IMG/VR virus record: IMGVR_UViG_3300031964_000019
Coordinates: 1 to 64,000 of that record
DNA: 64,000 nt
Direction: 5' to 3' (one strand)
Source: a virus
Below the pieces are notes generated by a model that was given only the letters and a program-made list of their open reading frames with translations, had not been told where the DNA came from and did not search any database. The number at the start of each line of letters is the position of its first letter. Position 1 is the first letter of the stretch. Shown here in pieces: positions 30,356-38,092 of this stretch. The position numbers were made by a program, and so were the translations under genes.

Positions 30356-30655
30356 ATGGCCATTGAGATCGCACGCGGTCCGCTGCCCGCAACGCTCGAT
30401 GGCGAGGGCCTGGATCATAACTGCTTGCACTGCCAGTTGAGTCTGCCGGTGCAGCACTTTATCGAACGCCATCCCGACAAGCCCCGCGAGGACCTGATTC
30501 GCGAGGCGTGTGAGCTCGTGGCTGAGCTCGTGGCCTCCTGCGGACACAACTGGAGTGGAGTCCGCCCCTACGCGCAGTTAGCCAAGGACGTCCTGCAGGG
30601 GGAGATCAAGAGCAAGTTCGATGCCCACGAGCGCGCACGGCGCGAGCGCCACTAG
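30356..30655 (+). CDS. Hypothetical protein between terL and portal (99 aa)
   Basis: N-terminal Cys/His cluster (LDHNCLHCQLSLPVQHFIER), then helices (LIREACELVAELVASCGHNW, YAQLAKDVLQGEIKSKF). Possibly a zinc-bound packaging or head accessory. No family recognised. Confidence 0.55.
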   Translation: MAIEIARGPLPATLDGEGLDHNCLHCQLSLPVQHFIERHPDKPREDLIREACELVAELVASCGHNWSGVRPYAQLAKDVLQGEIKSKFDAHERARRERH

Positions 30656-30661
30656 CGCGCC

Positions 30662-32188
30662 ATGGCCGCGAGCCCTGCCGCACCCCTGACGCGTCCCGGC
30701 CGCGCGGGGCCGAAGCCTCGCGTGCGCGAGAAAGACGGGAAGTTCTACACTGTCGATTCTTTCGAGAACTTCCTAACTAGGACAGGCGTCAATGCTGGCA
30801 ACCTGTCAAGCGGCGGTACGTACGGATTCAATCCGGTAAGCCGCTTACGTTTGAAGATGGAGTGGGCGTATCGTGGGTCGTGGGTTGTCGGCACGATTGT
30901 TGATTGTGTAGCCGAGGACGCCACGCGCGAAGGCGTCCAACTCATCTGCGATGCGTCGCCGGACGAGATCGCCAAGGTCGAGAATCACGCCGACGAGTTG
31001 CAGGTGTGGCCAGAGTTGTGCGACACCGAGAAGTGGAGTCGACTCTACGGCGGCTCGGTTGGCCTGATCATGATCGACGGCCAGGATGTCGCGACGCCGT
31101 TTGACGTGACCACCGTCTCAAGAGACCAGTTCCGCGGTGTACTTCCGCTCGACCGCTGGGCGTTGTTCCCGTCGATGAACGACCTGATCAGCGAGCAGGG
31201 TCCGGACATCGGCAACCCACGCTACTACGAAGTGCGGCCCGACACCGGCACCGGGCTGCCGTATATGAAGCTGCATTACAGCCGGGTCATTCGGTTAGAC
31301 GGTGTGCGGCTTCCCTATTGGCAGAAGATCACGGAAAACTACTGGGGGCAGTCGGTCGTCGAGCGCCTGTGGGATCGACTGATAGCTTTCGATTCGGCCA
31401 CGCAAGGCACGGCGCAGTTGGTTTACAAGGCCCACCTGCGCAACTACAAGGTCAAGGATCTGCGCAAGATCATCGGGCAGGGCGGTAAAGCCTTGGATGG
31501 GCTTTTGGCGCAGATGAATATGATCCGCCAATTCCAGTCCAGCGAGGGCATGACCCTCATGGATACGGAAGACGAGTTTGAGGTCCATCCCTACAGCTTC
31601 ACGGGATTAGACGAGGTGCTTCTCCAATTCGGGCAGCAACTCTCTGGCGCCTCACAGATTCCGCTCGTGCGCCTGTTTGGTCAGTCACCGGCCGGACTGA
31701 ACTCGACGGGCGAGTCTGACCTGCGAATGTATTACGACGGTATCAAGCGCCAGCAGACGGCGCGCCTAGGTCGGGGCGTCCGCAAAATCTACGAGGCTGC
31801 CTGGAGAAGCAAACACGGCGCCGATCCGCCGGAAGGGTGGTCGACTCAGTTCAAGCCGCTGTGGCAAATGGACGATGAGCAGCGAGCTACCGTTGCTGAG
31901 ACGCTCACGCGTGCCGTGTTGGAACCGTACGAGAAAGGCGTCACCGCACGCTCGACGACACTGAAGGAGCTCCGCCAGGTCTCCAAGGTCACGGGAATTT
32001 GGACCAACATAAGCGACGAGATCATTCAAGAAGCCGTCGCGGAAGACAACGAGCAGCCCCCCACCCCCGAGGAACTCGCCATTGCAAACGGCAAAGTGGG
32101 ACCGGACGGCAAGCCGCTCGGCGCAAATGGCGCGACAGACCCAGGACGACCGTCCAAAGAATCCGGTTCGGGGAGCCAGCCGAACTAG
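30662..32188 (+). CDS. Portal protein (DUF1073 type)
   Basis: 508 aa, dodecameric ring at the capsid vertex through which DNA passes. Family features: MEWAYRGSWVVGTIVDCVAE, TEKWSRLYGGSVGLIMIDGQ, PLDRWALFPS, YWGQSVVERLWDRLIAFDSA, GLDEVLLQFGQQLSGASQIP and RLFGQSPAGLNSTGESDLRM, a strongly conserved stretch of DUF1073/Gp6-like portals. C-terminus disordered. Its end overlaps the MuF-like gene by 62 nt. Confidence 0.95.
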   Translation: MAASPAAPLTRPGRAGPKPRVREKDGKFYTVDSFENFLTRTGVNAGNLSSGGTYGFNPVSRLRLKMEWAYRGSWVVGTIVDCVAEDATREGVQLICDASPDEIAKVENHADELQVWPELCDTEKWSRLYGGSVGLIMIDGQDVATPFDVTTVSRDQFRGVLPLDRWALFPSMNDLISEQGPDIGNPRYYEVRPDTGTGLPYMKLHYSRVIRLDGVRLPYWQKITENYWGQSVVERLWDRLIAFDSATQGTAQLVYKAHLRNYKVKDLRKIIGQGGKALDGLLAQMNMIRQFQSSEGMTLMDTEDEFEVHPYSFTGLDEVLLQFGQQLSGASQIPLVRLFGQSPAGLNSTGESDLRMYYDGIKRQQTARLGRGVRKIYEAAWRSKHGADPPEGWSTQFKPLWQMDDEQRATVAETLTRAVLEPYEKGVTARSTTLKELRQVSKVTGIWTNISDEIIQEAVAEDNEQPPTPEELAIANGKVGPDGKPLGANGATDPGRPSKESGSGSQPN

Positions 32189-32903
32189 CCGGGCCGAGCG
32201 CGACTACGCGAAGCAACTTAAGCTTCTGTCGCGCCAAGTCGGCGGACTGATCGAATCGTATGCGTCTGGTTTGCACGGACTGCCGACGTTGACGCAGTTG
32301 TTGACAGCCTACGCGGAAGGACTGGTCCCGTGGGCCAAGCGCGTCGCCAGTCGGATGCTGGGCGAGGTGGACTTACGCGACCGTGACGCCTGGCGCTCGC
32401 TCGGCAACGCCATCTCAGCCCAGTTGCACCAGGACATCCGCAACGCCCCGGTGGGCGTGCGCATGAGCGAATTGCTCGGCCTGCAGGTCACGCTCATCAC
32501 CTCCATTCCGCTCGAGGCGGCGCAGCGCGTACAGGAGCTCGCCGTCAAGGCGCGCATCGAGGGCGGTCGGGCGCGAGAGATTGCGCAGGAGATTGCGCGG
32601 TCGGGTGAGGTCGCGGAGTCGCGGGCGGTGCTCATTGCACGCACCGAAACCTCGCGGGCCGCCAGTGTATTGCTTCAGGCACGGGCCGAGTCCATCGGCA
32701 GCGTGGCCTACCTATGGCGAACTTCCATGGACGGCTCGGTCCGTGACTCGCACCGAAAGATGGAAGGCAAGCTGGTTCATTGGGACGCGCCGCCCACGCT
32801 CGATAATCTGACGGGTCACGCGGGCGCATTGCCTAACTGCAGATGTTGGCCCGAGCCCGTCATCTCCGACCCCTACAAACCAGAAAGGCGCAGCCGCTCA
32901 TGA
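32127..32903 (+). CDS. Phage Mu F-like minor head protein
   Basis: 258 aa. Helical N-terminal part, then the MuF signature: VAESRAVLIARTETSRAASV, LLQARAESIGSVAYLWRTSM, DGSVRDSHRKMEGKLVHWDA, and GHAGALPNCRCWPEPVI. Minor capsid protein attached at the portal; in SPP1 the homologue helps DNA ejection. Start taken at ATG 32127. Confidence 0.9.
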   Translation: MARQTQDDRPKNPVRGASRTSRAERDYAKQLKLLSRQVGGLIESYASGLHGLPTLTQLLTAYAEGLVPWAKRVASRMLGEVDLRDRDAWRSLGNAISAQLHQDIRNAPVGVRMSELLGLQVTLITSIPLEAAQRVQELAVKARIEGGRAREIAQEIARSGEVAESRAVLIARTETSRAASVLLQARAESIGSVAYLWRTSMDGSVRDSHRKMEGKLVHWDAPPTLDNLTGHAGALPNCRCWPEPVISDPYKPERRSRS

Positions 32904-33241
32904 CATCTCGACTTATCGTAGTGGGCGCAGCGGTGGCCATGCTCTACGGCTGCGCGTCTGTGCCCGACACCGAAGTCATCGTAAAGCCGGAGTCATCGCG
33001 CCCGCTGTCGGCTGTGGCCGTCACCCAATGCGGACTGGCCGTGGCGCTGTTCGTCCAACTGGATGAGTCGCACATGTTGCGCGCCGACCCGCGGCAGTCC
33101 GATCTCTTCACGGCCGTCGACGGCCAACAGCGACAGAGCACCGCGCCACCGATGGCGTGGGACAAGGCGTATCAGCTCGCCGGCTCCGCAGTTCTGTCCT
33201 CTCACGTCATTCTTCCCTGTACCGACAAACCTTCGATTTGA
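32900..33241 (+). CDS. Lipoprotein in the head gene cluster
   Basis: 113 aa, ATGA overlap with the MuF-like gene. Signal peptide with lipobox: SRLIVVGAAVAMLYGCASV (Cys18 lipidated). Mature part has a Cys and mostly strands. A host-membrane lipoprotein among head genes suggests a superinfection-exclusion factor or an outer-membrane spanin-like role; neither is shown. A basic leader of 19 residues in the longer frame is not used. Confidence 0.65.
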   Translation: MTSRLIVVGAAVAMLYGCASVPDTEVIVKPESSRPLSAVAVTQCGLAVALFVQLDESHMLRADPRQSDLFTAVDGQQRQSTAPPMAWDKAYQLAGSAVLSSHVILPCTDKPSI

Positions 33242-33316
33242 TTGCTGAGCGGGATACCCGCCGGCAGCGTTAAAAATAACGCGACCTCTTTCCTCTCCAC
33301 TTCCGGAGAAACCAAT

Positions 33317-33724
33317 ATGTTCTGGAGGAAGAAAAAGTCCTCCAAGGCGAAGGCGGCTAAAGCTGTCGCGTCGTCTTTGGAGACACGCTCCGATTTCTTG
33401 CCGATCGCGCCGCTCGCCGCCATCAATGACGTTGTGTTGTCCCGCCCCGTCTCGCGCGAACGCGCTGGCGGCATCGGCATGCAGGGCTATGCACCGAAGC
33501 TGGCCATCAGCAAGAACCGCCGCTACTGCGAGTACTGTGCCGAGCGCGTCGTTTCGGACAAGCGCCATGTGTGTTGGGGCAATGCCGAACACCATATGCA
33601 CACGCTGACCGCCGAGGAGCGTGTCCGCATCATGGCTCAGCTTGCCGCAAAGCCGAAGAAGGCGACGAGAGCGCAGTTGAGGAAGCTCTACGCGTCCGAC
33701 AGCGGTCCGCCGGCGGAGTATTAG
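33317..33724 (+). CDS. C2HC-module protein 1 (135 aa)
   Basis: Lys-rich start (MFWRKKKSSKAKAAKAVASS), then NRRYCEYCAERVVSDKRHVC (Cys71, Cys74, His84, Cys86; C-x2-C-x9-H-x-C), then a helix (LTAEERVRIMAQLAAKPKKA). The same spacing recurs in the next two genes. Strong ribosome site (GGAG) before the ATG at 33317. Probably zinc-binding; function unknown. Confidence 0.6.
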   Translation: MFWRKKKSSKAKAAKAVASSLETRSDFLPIAPLAAINDVVLSRPVSRERAGGIGMQGYAPKLAISKNRRYCEYCAERVVSDKRHVCWGNAEHHMHTLTAEERVRIMAQLAAKPKKATRAQLRKLYASDSGPPAEY

Positions 33725-33727
33725 CAT

Positions 33728-34045
33728 ATGAACGACGCTGTGCCGGTATCGATCCCGATTATCTCGACCGCCGTCGGTCAGTGCACCGGCTGCGGCAGTC
33801 TGCTGTTTGCGAACGTCTTCCACATCTGTGCCGCCAACATGCACCTGCACGAGGGCGCGATTGCACAGGAGGTGTTGAAGCAACTCCTGGTGACGAGCTA
33901 CGTCGCCGCGCCTCCAGCCCCTACGACGACGGGGATCGTGACGGAGCCGCCCGCGCTGAAACAAACAGTCTCGCGAACTCACTGTGAGGTGTGTGAGCAG
34001 AGACTGGACCCGACGGCCATGCACCTCTGTGCAGGCAATAAATAA
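33728..34045 (+). CDS. C2HC-module protein 2, two copies (105 aa)
   Basis: Two copies of the C-x2-C-x9-H-x-C module: QCTGCGSLLFANVFHICAAN (Cys19, Cys22, His32, Cys34) and HCEVCEQRLDPTAMHLCAGN (Cys86, Cys89, His99, Cys101), joined by a Pro/Ala linker. The second copy is nearly the same as the one opening the next gene. Function unknown. Confidence 0.6.
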   Translation: MNDAVPVSIPIISTAVGQCTGCGSLLFANVFHICAANMHLHEGAIAQEVLKQLLVTSYVAAPPAPTTTGIVTEPPALKQTVSRTHCEVCEQRLDPTAMHLCAGNK

Positions 34046-34081
34046 AACGACGATTTAACTCCTCTTCCGGAGACAACAGAC

Positions 34082-35746
34082 ATGACCCATAACGTCGACA
34101 CGGCGTTTGATCGAACGTTCTCAGATCCCCCTTCGGTCACGGTGGCCGAGAATCGGACGCACTGTGAAGCCTGCGGCGCAACGCTCGACGCCTCCGTGAT
34201 GCACAAATGCGCGGGGAATGCGGAGTGGAAGGTCGACACTAATTGCGACATGTGCAACGGCACAAACCCGAATTGCGAGGCGTGCGGCGGCACGGGCGAC
34301 CTACTACAAGAGGCCGCCGATGATGACAGCCCGATACTGACCGAGCAGCAGAAATACGAAGCGATGTGGTCTCACGACCAGTACCGCGGCGTCGCCCCCG
34401 GCGAGCAGATCGCCCCCGAATTCCTCAGCGTCGCCCGCCCGCGCAACGGCGCAACGATCATCGACTTCGGCGCCGGCACCGGTCGTGGCTCGCGTGCGAT
34501 TGCCATTCTCGCCAACCTCCATGGCCTCGATGTCACCATCGAGATGCTCGACTTCGCGACCAACGCGCTCGACGACGATGTGGCCGAGCTGTGCAAGCAG
34601 GACGGCACGACCAAGCTTCGATTCACGCAGCACGACCTGACGAAGGCCGCGCCCGTGACCGCGCCGTATGGCTTCTGTACAGACGTGCTCGAGCACATTC
34701 CCCCTGAACAGGTCGACACGGTGCTCCGGAACATTCTGCAGGCCGCACAGCACGTCTTCTTCCAGATCAGTTGCGTCGACGACTCGTGCGGGGTGTTGAT
34801 CGGTCATCCGCTCCACCTGTCCGTGCACGACGGCGCCTGGTGGAAGAAGAAGTTAGAGGACCTTGGCTGCACGATTCATTTCTGGCGCGACGATGAACAC
34901 TCGTGCGTGGCCTACGTCACGGCCTGGTCTGACGGTCAGGATGTCGTTGATGTCGGCGTCCTCAACATCGAGGAAGAGGCGATTCGCGCCAACGTGCGCA
35001 CGAATGTCAAAGGCGGTTGGCATCAGGTCAAGCCACACGCGCCGCAGTCGACCGAGGTCATGATTGTCGGCGGTGGGCCGTCACTGGCCGGTCAGCTCGA
35101 CACGATCCGCCGCATGCGGTTCGAAGGCGTCAAGCTCGTGACACTGAACGGCGCCTACAACTGGGCCATCGAGAATGGCCTCGAGGTTTCGGCGACCGTC
35201 GTCGTCGACGCGCGGCCGCACAATGCTCGTTTCACAAAGCCGGTGCAGCCGCAGACGATCTACCTGATGGGCTCGCAGGTTGATCCGTCGGTGCTCGAGG
35301 GATTGCCGAAGGAACGGACGCTGCTGTGGCACACGACGGCGGAAGCGATCCGCGACATCCTGGAAGAGGAATGCCCTGGCGAATGGTTCGGCGTGCCGGG
35401 CGGTTCAACGGTGTTGCTGCGGGCGATTCCGTTGCTGCGGATGCTGGGGTTCTCTAAGTTTCATTTGTTTGGGTGTGATTCGTGTGTGGTCGCGGATGCG
35501 CATCACGCCTACGCGCAGCCAGAGAACGACGGAACGCCGCTGTTCCCCGCAACGGTGGGCGGTAGGCTATTCCATTGCACCGCATGGCAAGTGGCGCAGG
35601 CGCAGGAGTTCATGAACTTGATCCGCATCATGGGCGACATGTTCGAACTTGAGATGCACGGCGACGGACTGCTGTCATGGATCATCCAACACGGCGCCCA
35701 AGTCGATATCGATTTGGAAGAGGCGCGCGAGGTGTCGGAGAAATGA
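34082..35746 (+). CDS. C2HC - methyltransferase - DUF115 fusion protein
   Basis: 554 aa in three parts. (1) Residues 26-72: C2HC module THCEACGATLDASVMHKCAG (Cys28, Cys31, His41, Cys43) plus CDMCNGTNPNCEACGGTG, a DnaJ-like zinc motif. (2) About 100-290: class I S-adenosylmethionine methyltransferase, motif I IIDFGAGTGRGSRAIAI and TDVLEHIPPEQVDTVLRNIL. (3) About 320-540: DUF115/MAF-like domain, MIVGGGPSLAGQLDTIRRM, VKLVTLNGAYNWAIENGLEV, FHLFGCDSCVVADAHHAYA. DUF115 domains are linked to sugar or pterin pyrophosphate chemistry in other proteins. In a head gene cluster it might modify a virion protein, glycan or DNA; the substrate cannot be read from sequence. Confidence 0.8.
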   Translation: MTHNVDTAFDRTFSDPPSVTVAENRTHCEACGATLDASVMHKCAGNAEWKVDTNCDMCNGTNPNCEACGGTGDLLQEAADDDSPILTEQQKYEAMWSHDQYRGVAPGEQIAPEFLSVARPRNGATIIDFGAGTGRGSRAIAILANLHGLDVTIEMLDFATNALDDDVAELCKQDGTTKLRFTQHDLTKAAPVTAPYGFCTDVLEHIPPEQVDTVLRNILQAAQHVFFQISCVDDSCGVLIGHPLHLSVHDGAWWKKKLEDLGCTIHFWRDDEHSCVAYVTAWSDGQDVVDVGVLNIEEEAIRANVRTNVKGGWHQVKPHAPQSTEVMIVGGGPSLAGQLDTIRRMRFEGVKLVTLNGAYNWAIENGLEVSATVVVDARPHNARFTKPVQPQTIYLMGSQVDPSVLEGLPKERTLLWHTTAEAIRDILEEECPGEWFGVPGGSTVLLRAIPLLRMLGFSKFHLFGCDSCVVADAHHAYAQPENDGTPLFPATVGGRLFHCTAWQVAQAQEFMNLIRIMGDMFELEMHGDGLLSWIIQHGAQVDIDLEEAREVSEK

Positions 35747-35955
35747 GCGAGGCTCAATACCGTTGTCTCGTCGCTTATATGATGTATTGGAGCGAGTGGG
35801 AGGGATGCTCACTCGACCGCGCAATCAAAGAAATTGGCATAGTGATTTCGCGAGAGGACGTCATCCATGAACTCTTCCGCGCCGGCTATGACTACGACCC
35901 CCAACTGGACAGAATCCGCAACACGCAAGACGGTCCAGAAGACCCTAGTCGCTGA
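35743..35955 (+). CDS. Hypothetical protein after the fusion gene (70 aa)
   Basis: ATGA overlap with the fusion gene. Sequence MSEAQYRCLVAYMMYWSEWE, then SLDRAIKEIGIVISREDVIH; a small helical protein with conserved-looking aromatics. The coupling suggests it works with the fusion protein. Family not recognised. Confidence 0.55.
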   Translation: MSEAQYRCLVAYMMYWSEWEGCSLDRAIKEIGIVISREDVIHELFRAGYDYDPQLDRIRNTQDGPEDPSR

Positions 35956-35978
35956 CTGATCCCACAGGAGCCTGACCG

Positions 35979-36596
35979 ATGGCCGATACCCCGATCCAAC
36001 CTGCTAGCGGCTCTCTCGCCGCCAACGGTATCGCGCTCGCGCTCGCCTTGAGTTTGGTGATCACGCCCGTCGCCGGGAGTCTGTCAGCGACCGCCACGGC
36101 GGGCGTGGTCTCCCAGGCGACCTCGACAGCCATCACGCCGACCGTCGGGTCAGTAACCCTGGCAGGGGTCGCGCCGGGGTTCTCGAAACCAACTGTCACT
36201 GCGATGGTGCCGACCGTCGGTGCCGTCGCGTTGAGTGGGGTGGCGTCTACGCTCGCCCAAGCCATCGGTGCAGTATCGAACTTCGACAGTGTCGATCAAG
36301 GCATTGTCACCTGGTCGGGCATCGCCAACGGGCAGGTTGGCACCCGCGTTCCGCCGGCTCCAGCCTATGGAAAGGTCAGCCTACAGGTCACCGGAACCTT
36401 TGGAAGCGGCGGCTCCATCAAGCTCGAAGGCAGTAACGACGGCATCAACTGGGCCGCATTGAGCCCCGCCGCTCTCACCGGCGCGGGCTTCTTTGCTGCC
36501 CTTGGCGCGAACGAGAAGCCGCGGTATCTGCGGCCTAACTGCACGGCGGGGGATTCGACCACGGCGCTGACGGTAGTCGCGTGGTTTTCGAGCTGA
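35979..36596 (+). CDS. Virion-region protein with short repeat array and beta domain
   Basis: 205 aa. Residues 10-95 hold about four degenerate repeats of the type TPTVGSVTLAGVAP, shared with four other proteins in this window. Residues 100-205 form a beta-sandwich-like domain (GKVSLQVTGTFGSGGSIKLE, GSNDGINWAAL, KPRYLRPNCTAGD) like those of phage capsid or tail surface proteins. Probably a decoration protein. Confidence 0.6.
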   Translation: MADTPIQPASGSLAANGIALALALSLVITPVAGSLSATATAGVVSQATSTAITPTVGSVTLAGVAPGFSKPTVTAMVPTVGAVALSGVASTLAQAIGAVSNFDSVDQGIVTWSGIANGQVGTRVPPAPAYGKVSLQVTGTFGSGGSIKLEGSNDGINWAALSPAALTGAGFFAALGANEKPRYLRPNCTAGDSTTALTVVAWFSS

Positions 36597-36681
36597 GTCG
36601 ATGTTAGAATAAGCGGGCGCCCAGGGTGTTATCAGCACTCCGAGCGCCCTGACCACCGTCTACCTTTCACAGAGGTTTCAG

Positions 36682-37293
36682 ATGGCTATCGACGAGTCTA
36701 GCAAGCCGGGCCAGCTTGCGCTATTTGACCGGTCCGCCCCTTCTAAAGCGCCGCGGAAGCATTCCGACGAGACGCGCGCCAAAATGTCTGCGTCGCACAC
36801 GGGCCGCCGCAATACGCCCGAACACAACGCCAATATCGCGAAAGCCCGAACGGGGACCACGCGTCTACCTTCGACCGTGGAGAAGATGCGCAAAGCCTCG
36901 ACGGGCAAGAAGATGTCTCCGTGGTTCAAGGAGGAACTCCGCCGCAGATTCAGCGGACCAGAAAATCCGTCTTTCGGGAAGACGCCCGTCCATGCGGGTC
37001 CGCGCGGTCGATGGATTGAATATCGCGGAATCAACTTCAGGTCCAGTTATGAAGTGCGCTTCGCCAAGGCGTTAGATGCGCGCGGCTGGCCTTGGGAGTA
37101 TGAGCCCGAGCGATTCAACTTAGGGCCGTGTACCTACCTACCAGACTTCTTCGTGCCTAAGCTGGCGGCATATGTTGAGGTCAAGGGTTGGATGGATCCG
37201 CAAAGTAAGAGAAGAATTAATTTATTTCGGGAAGTGCATCCGAAGTTGCCATTGATTGTGGCGACTGATCAGATCATCCGAATGTTCGAATAA
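36682..37293 (+). CDS. NUMOD3 PD-(D/E)XK homing endonuclease
   Basis: 203 aa. N-terminal NUMOD3 repeats (SDETRAKMSASHTGRRNTPE, EHNANIAKARTGT, VEKMRKASTGKKMSP) for DNA contact; C-terminal nuclease RSSYEVRFAKALDARGWPWE, FNLGPCTYLPDFFVPKLAAY, VEVKGWMDPQ (Asp...Glu-x-Lys). A mobile endonuclease among structural genes, with its own leader (36597-36681, containing a GGGCGC...GCGCCC hairpin) and terminator. Confidence 0.85.
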   Translation: MAIDESSKPGQLALFDRSAPSKAPRKHSDETRAKMSASHTGRRNTPEHNANIAKARTGTTRLPSTVEKMRKASTGKKMSPWFKEELRRRFSGPENPSFGKTPVHAGPRGRWIEYRGINFRSSYEVRFAKALDARGWPWEYEPERFNLGPCTYLPDFFVPKLAAYVEVKGWMDPQSKRRINLFREVHPKLPLIVATDQIIRMFE

Positions 37294-37317
37294 CTCGAAC
37301 GCTCGGAATGTCGATAG

Positions 37318-37346
37318 AAGGGCCGCCTTAGAGCGGCCCTTTTTTA
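37318..37346 (+). terminator. Rho-independent terminator
   Basis: AAGGGCCGC - CTTAGA - GCGGCCCTT, a 9-bp GC-rich stem followed by a T-run (37340-37345). Ends the endonuclease unit. Confidence 0.9.
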
Positions 37347-37400
37347 TTCCCCCGGCGCTCAAGCGCAATTCCACATCATCCACTAGTTGGAGAGTTCGTC

Positions 37401-38006
37401 ATGTCTGAAATGAAGTCGGCGTCACGCCGTATCTATTCGAAGGGCGTCTGGCAGATGACGCCGACCGGCTACGAGTTCCTGCCCGAAGAGTCGGAGTATT
37501 TCGACTATTCTGGCCCCGTAGCTGAGGCCGCCGCGGGCGCGTGGAAGATATACACCAGGGCCAAAAGAACCATCGGGAGTGGCTCGGGGACGATCACGTT
37601 AGGTGCGGGCGTTTTCAAACTCGCACTCTGCCGCACGAGCGCCTCCGCAACGATCCTGAAGATCAGCAACGGTGGCATCTCCACCTGGGCCTCTGTTGGA
37701 AGCGAGATTTCGGCCACGGGCGGCTACGCGGCGAACGGTCGCAACCTCCCGCCTGCCACCGGCAAGTGGACGGTGGGGGCATCCACAAAACAAATGAAGT
37801 TCAGTTATACCACCGCCGGTCTCGTGTTCACGGCCAACGGTGCGAACCTGAACAACATCCGCTACGCGGTGATTCGCAACTCGACGGGCGCTGGCGCGGG
37901 CAAGGTGATTTGCTACTGCACGCTGTCGACGGCGGCGTTCACGATCACATCCCCCAACACCTTGACGATCAGCCCAGCCGCAACTGGGGTCTTCACGATG
38001 GCCTAG
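37401..38006 (+). CDS. Phage structural protein, unknown (201 aa)
   Basis: Starts MSEMKSASRRIYSKGVWQMT; Gly/Ser/Thr-rich beta protein (GSGSGTITLGAGVFKLALCR, KQMKFSYTTAGLVFTANGAN, NNIRYAVIRNSTGAGAGKVI). Matches the general type of virion surface proteins encoded near capsid genes. Good ribosome site; own terminator at 38046. No family named. Confidence 0.6.
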   Translation: MSEMKSASRRIYSKGVWQMTPTGYEFLPEESEYFDYSGPVAEAAAGAWKIYTRAKRTIGSGSGTITLGAGVFKLALCRTSASATILKISNGGISTWASVGSEISATGGYAANGRNLPPATGKWTVGASTKQMKFSYTTAGLVFTANGANLNNIRYAVIRNSTGAGAGKVICYCTLSTAAFTITSPNTLTISPAATGVFTMA

Positions 38007-38045
38007 ACCGTAAGGGTATTAGTTCGAGTGATAGTGAATCGGGAG

Positions 38046-38067
38046 CCGGCCTTGTGCCGGTTTTTTT
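38046..38067 (+). terminator. Rho-independent terminator
   Basis: CCGGC-CTTGT-GCCGG and seven T. Almost the same hairpin as at 46197 (CCGGC-CTCGT-GCCGG). Confidence 0.85.
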
Positions 38068-38092
38068 ATGTCTGCGCGTCGGGCTGGGAGAG

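Noticed and set aside
32993-34024. 343-aa minus-strand ORF under the C2HC genes
   Set aside because: Antisense of three plus-strand genes with good start signals; composition His/Arg/Gly-rich without pattern.
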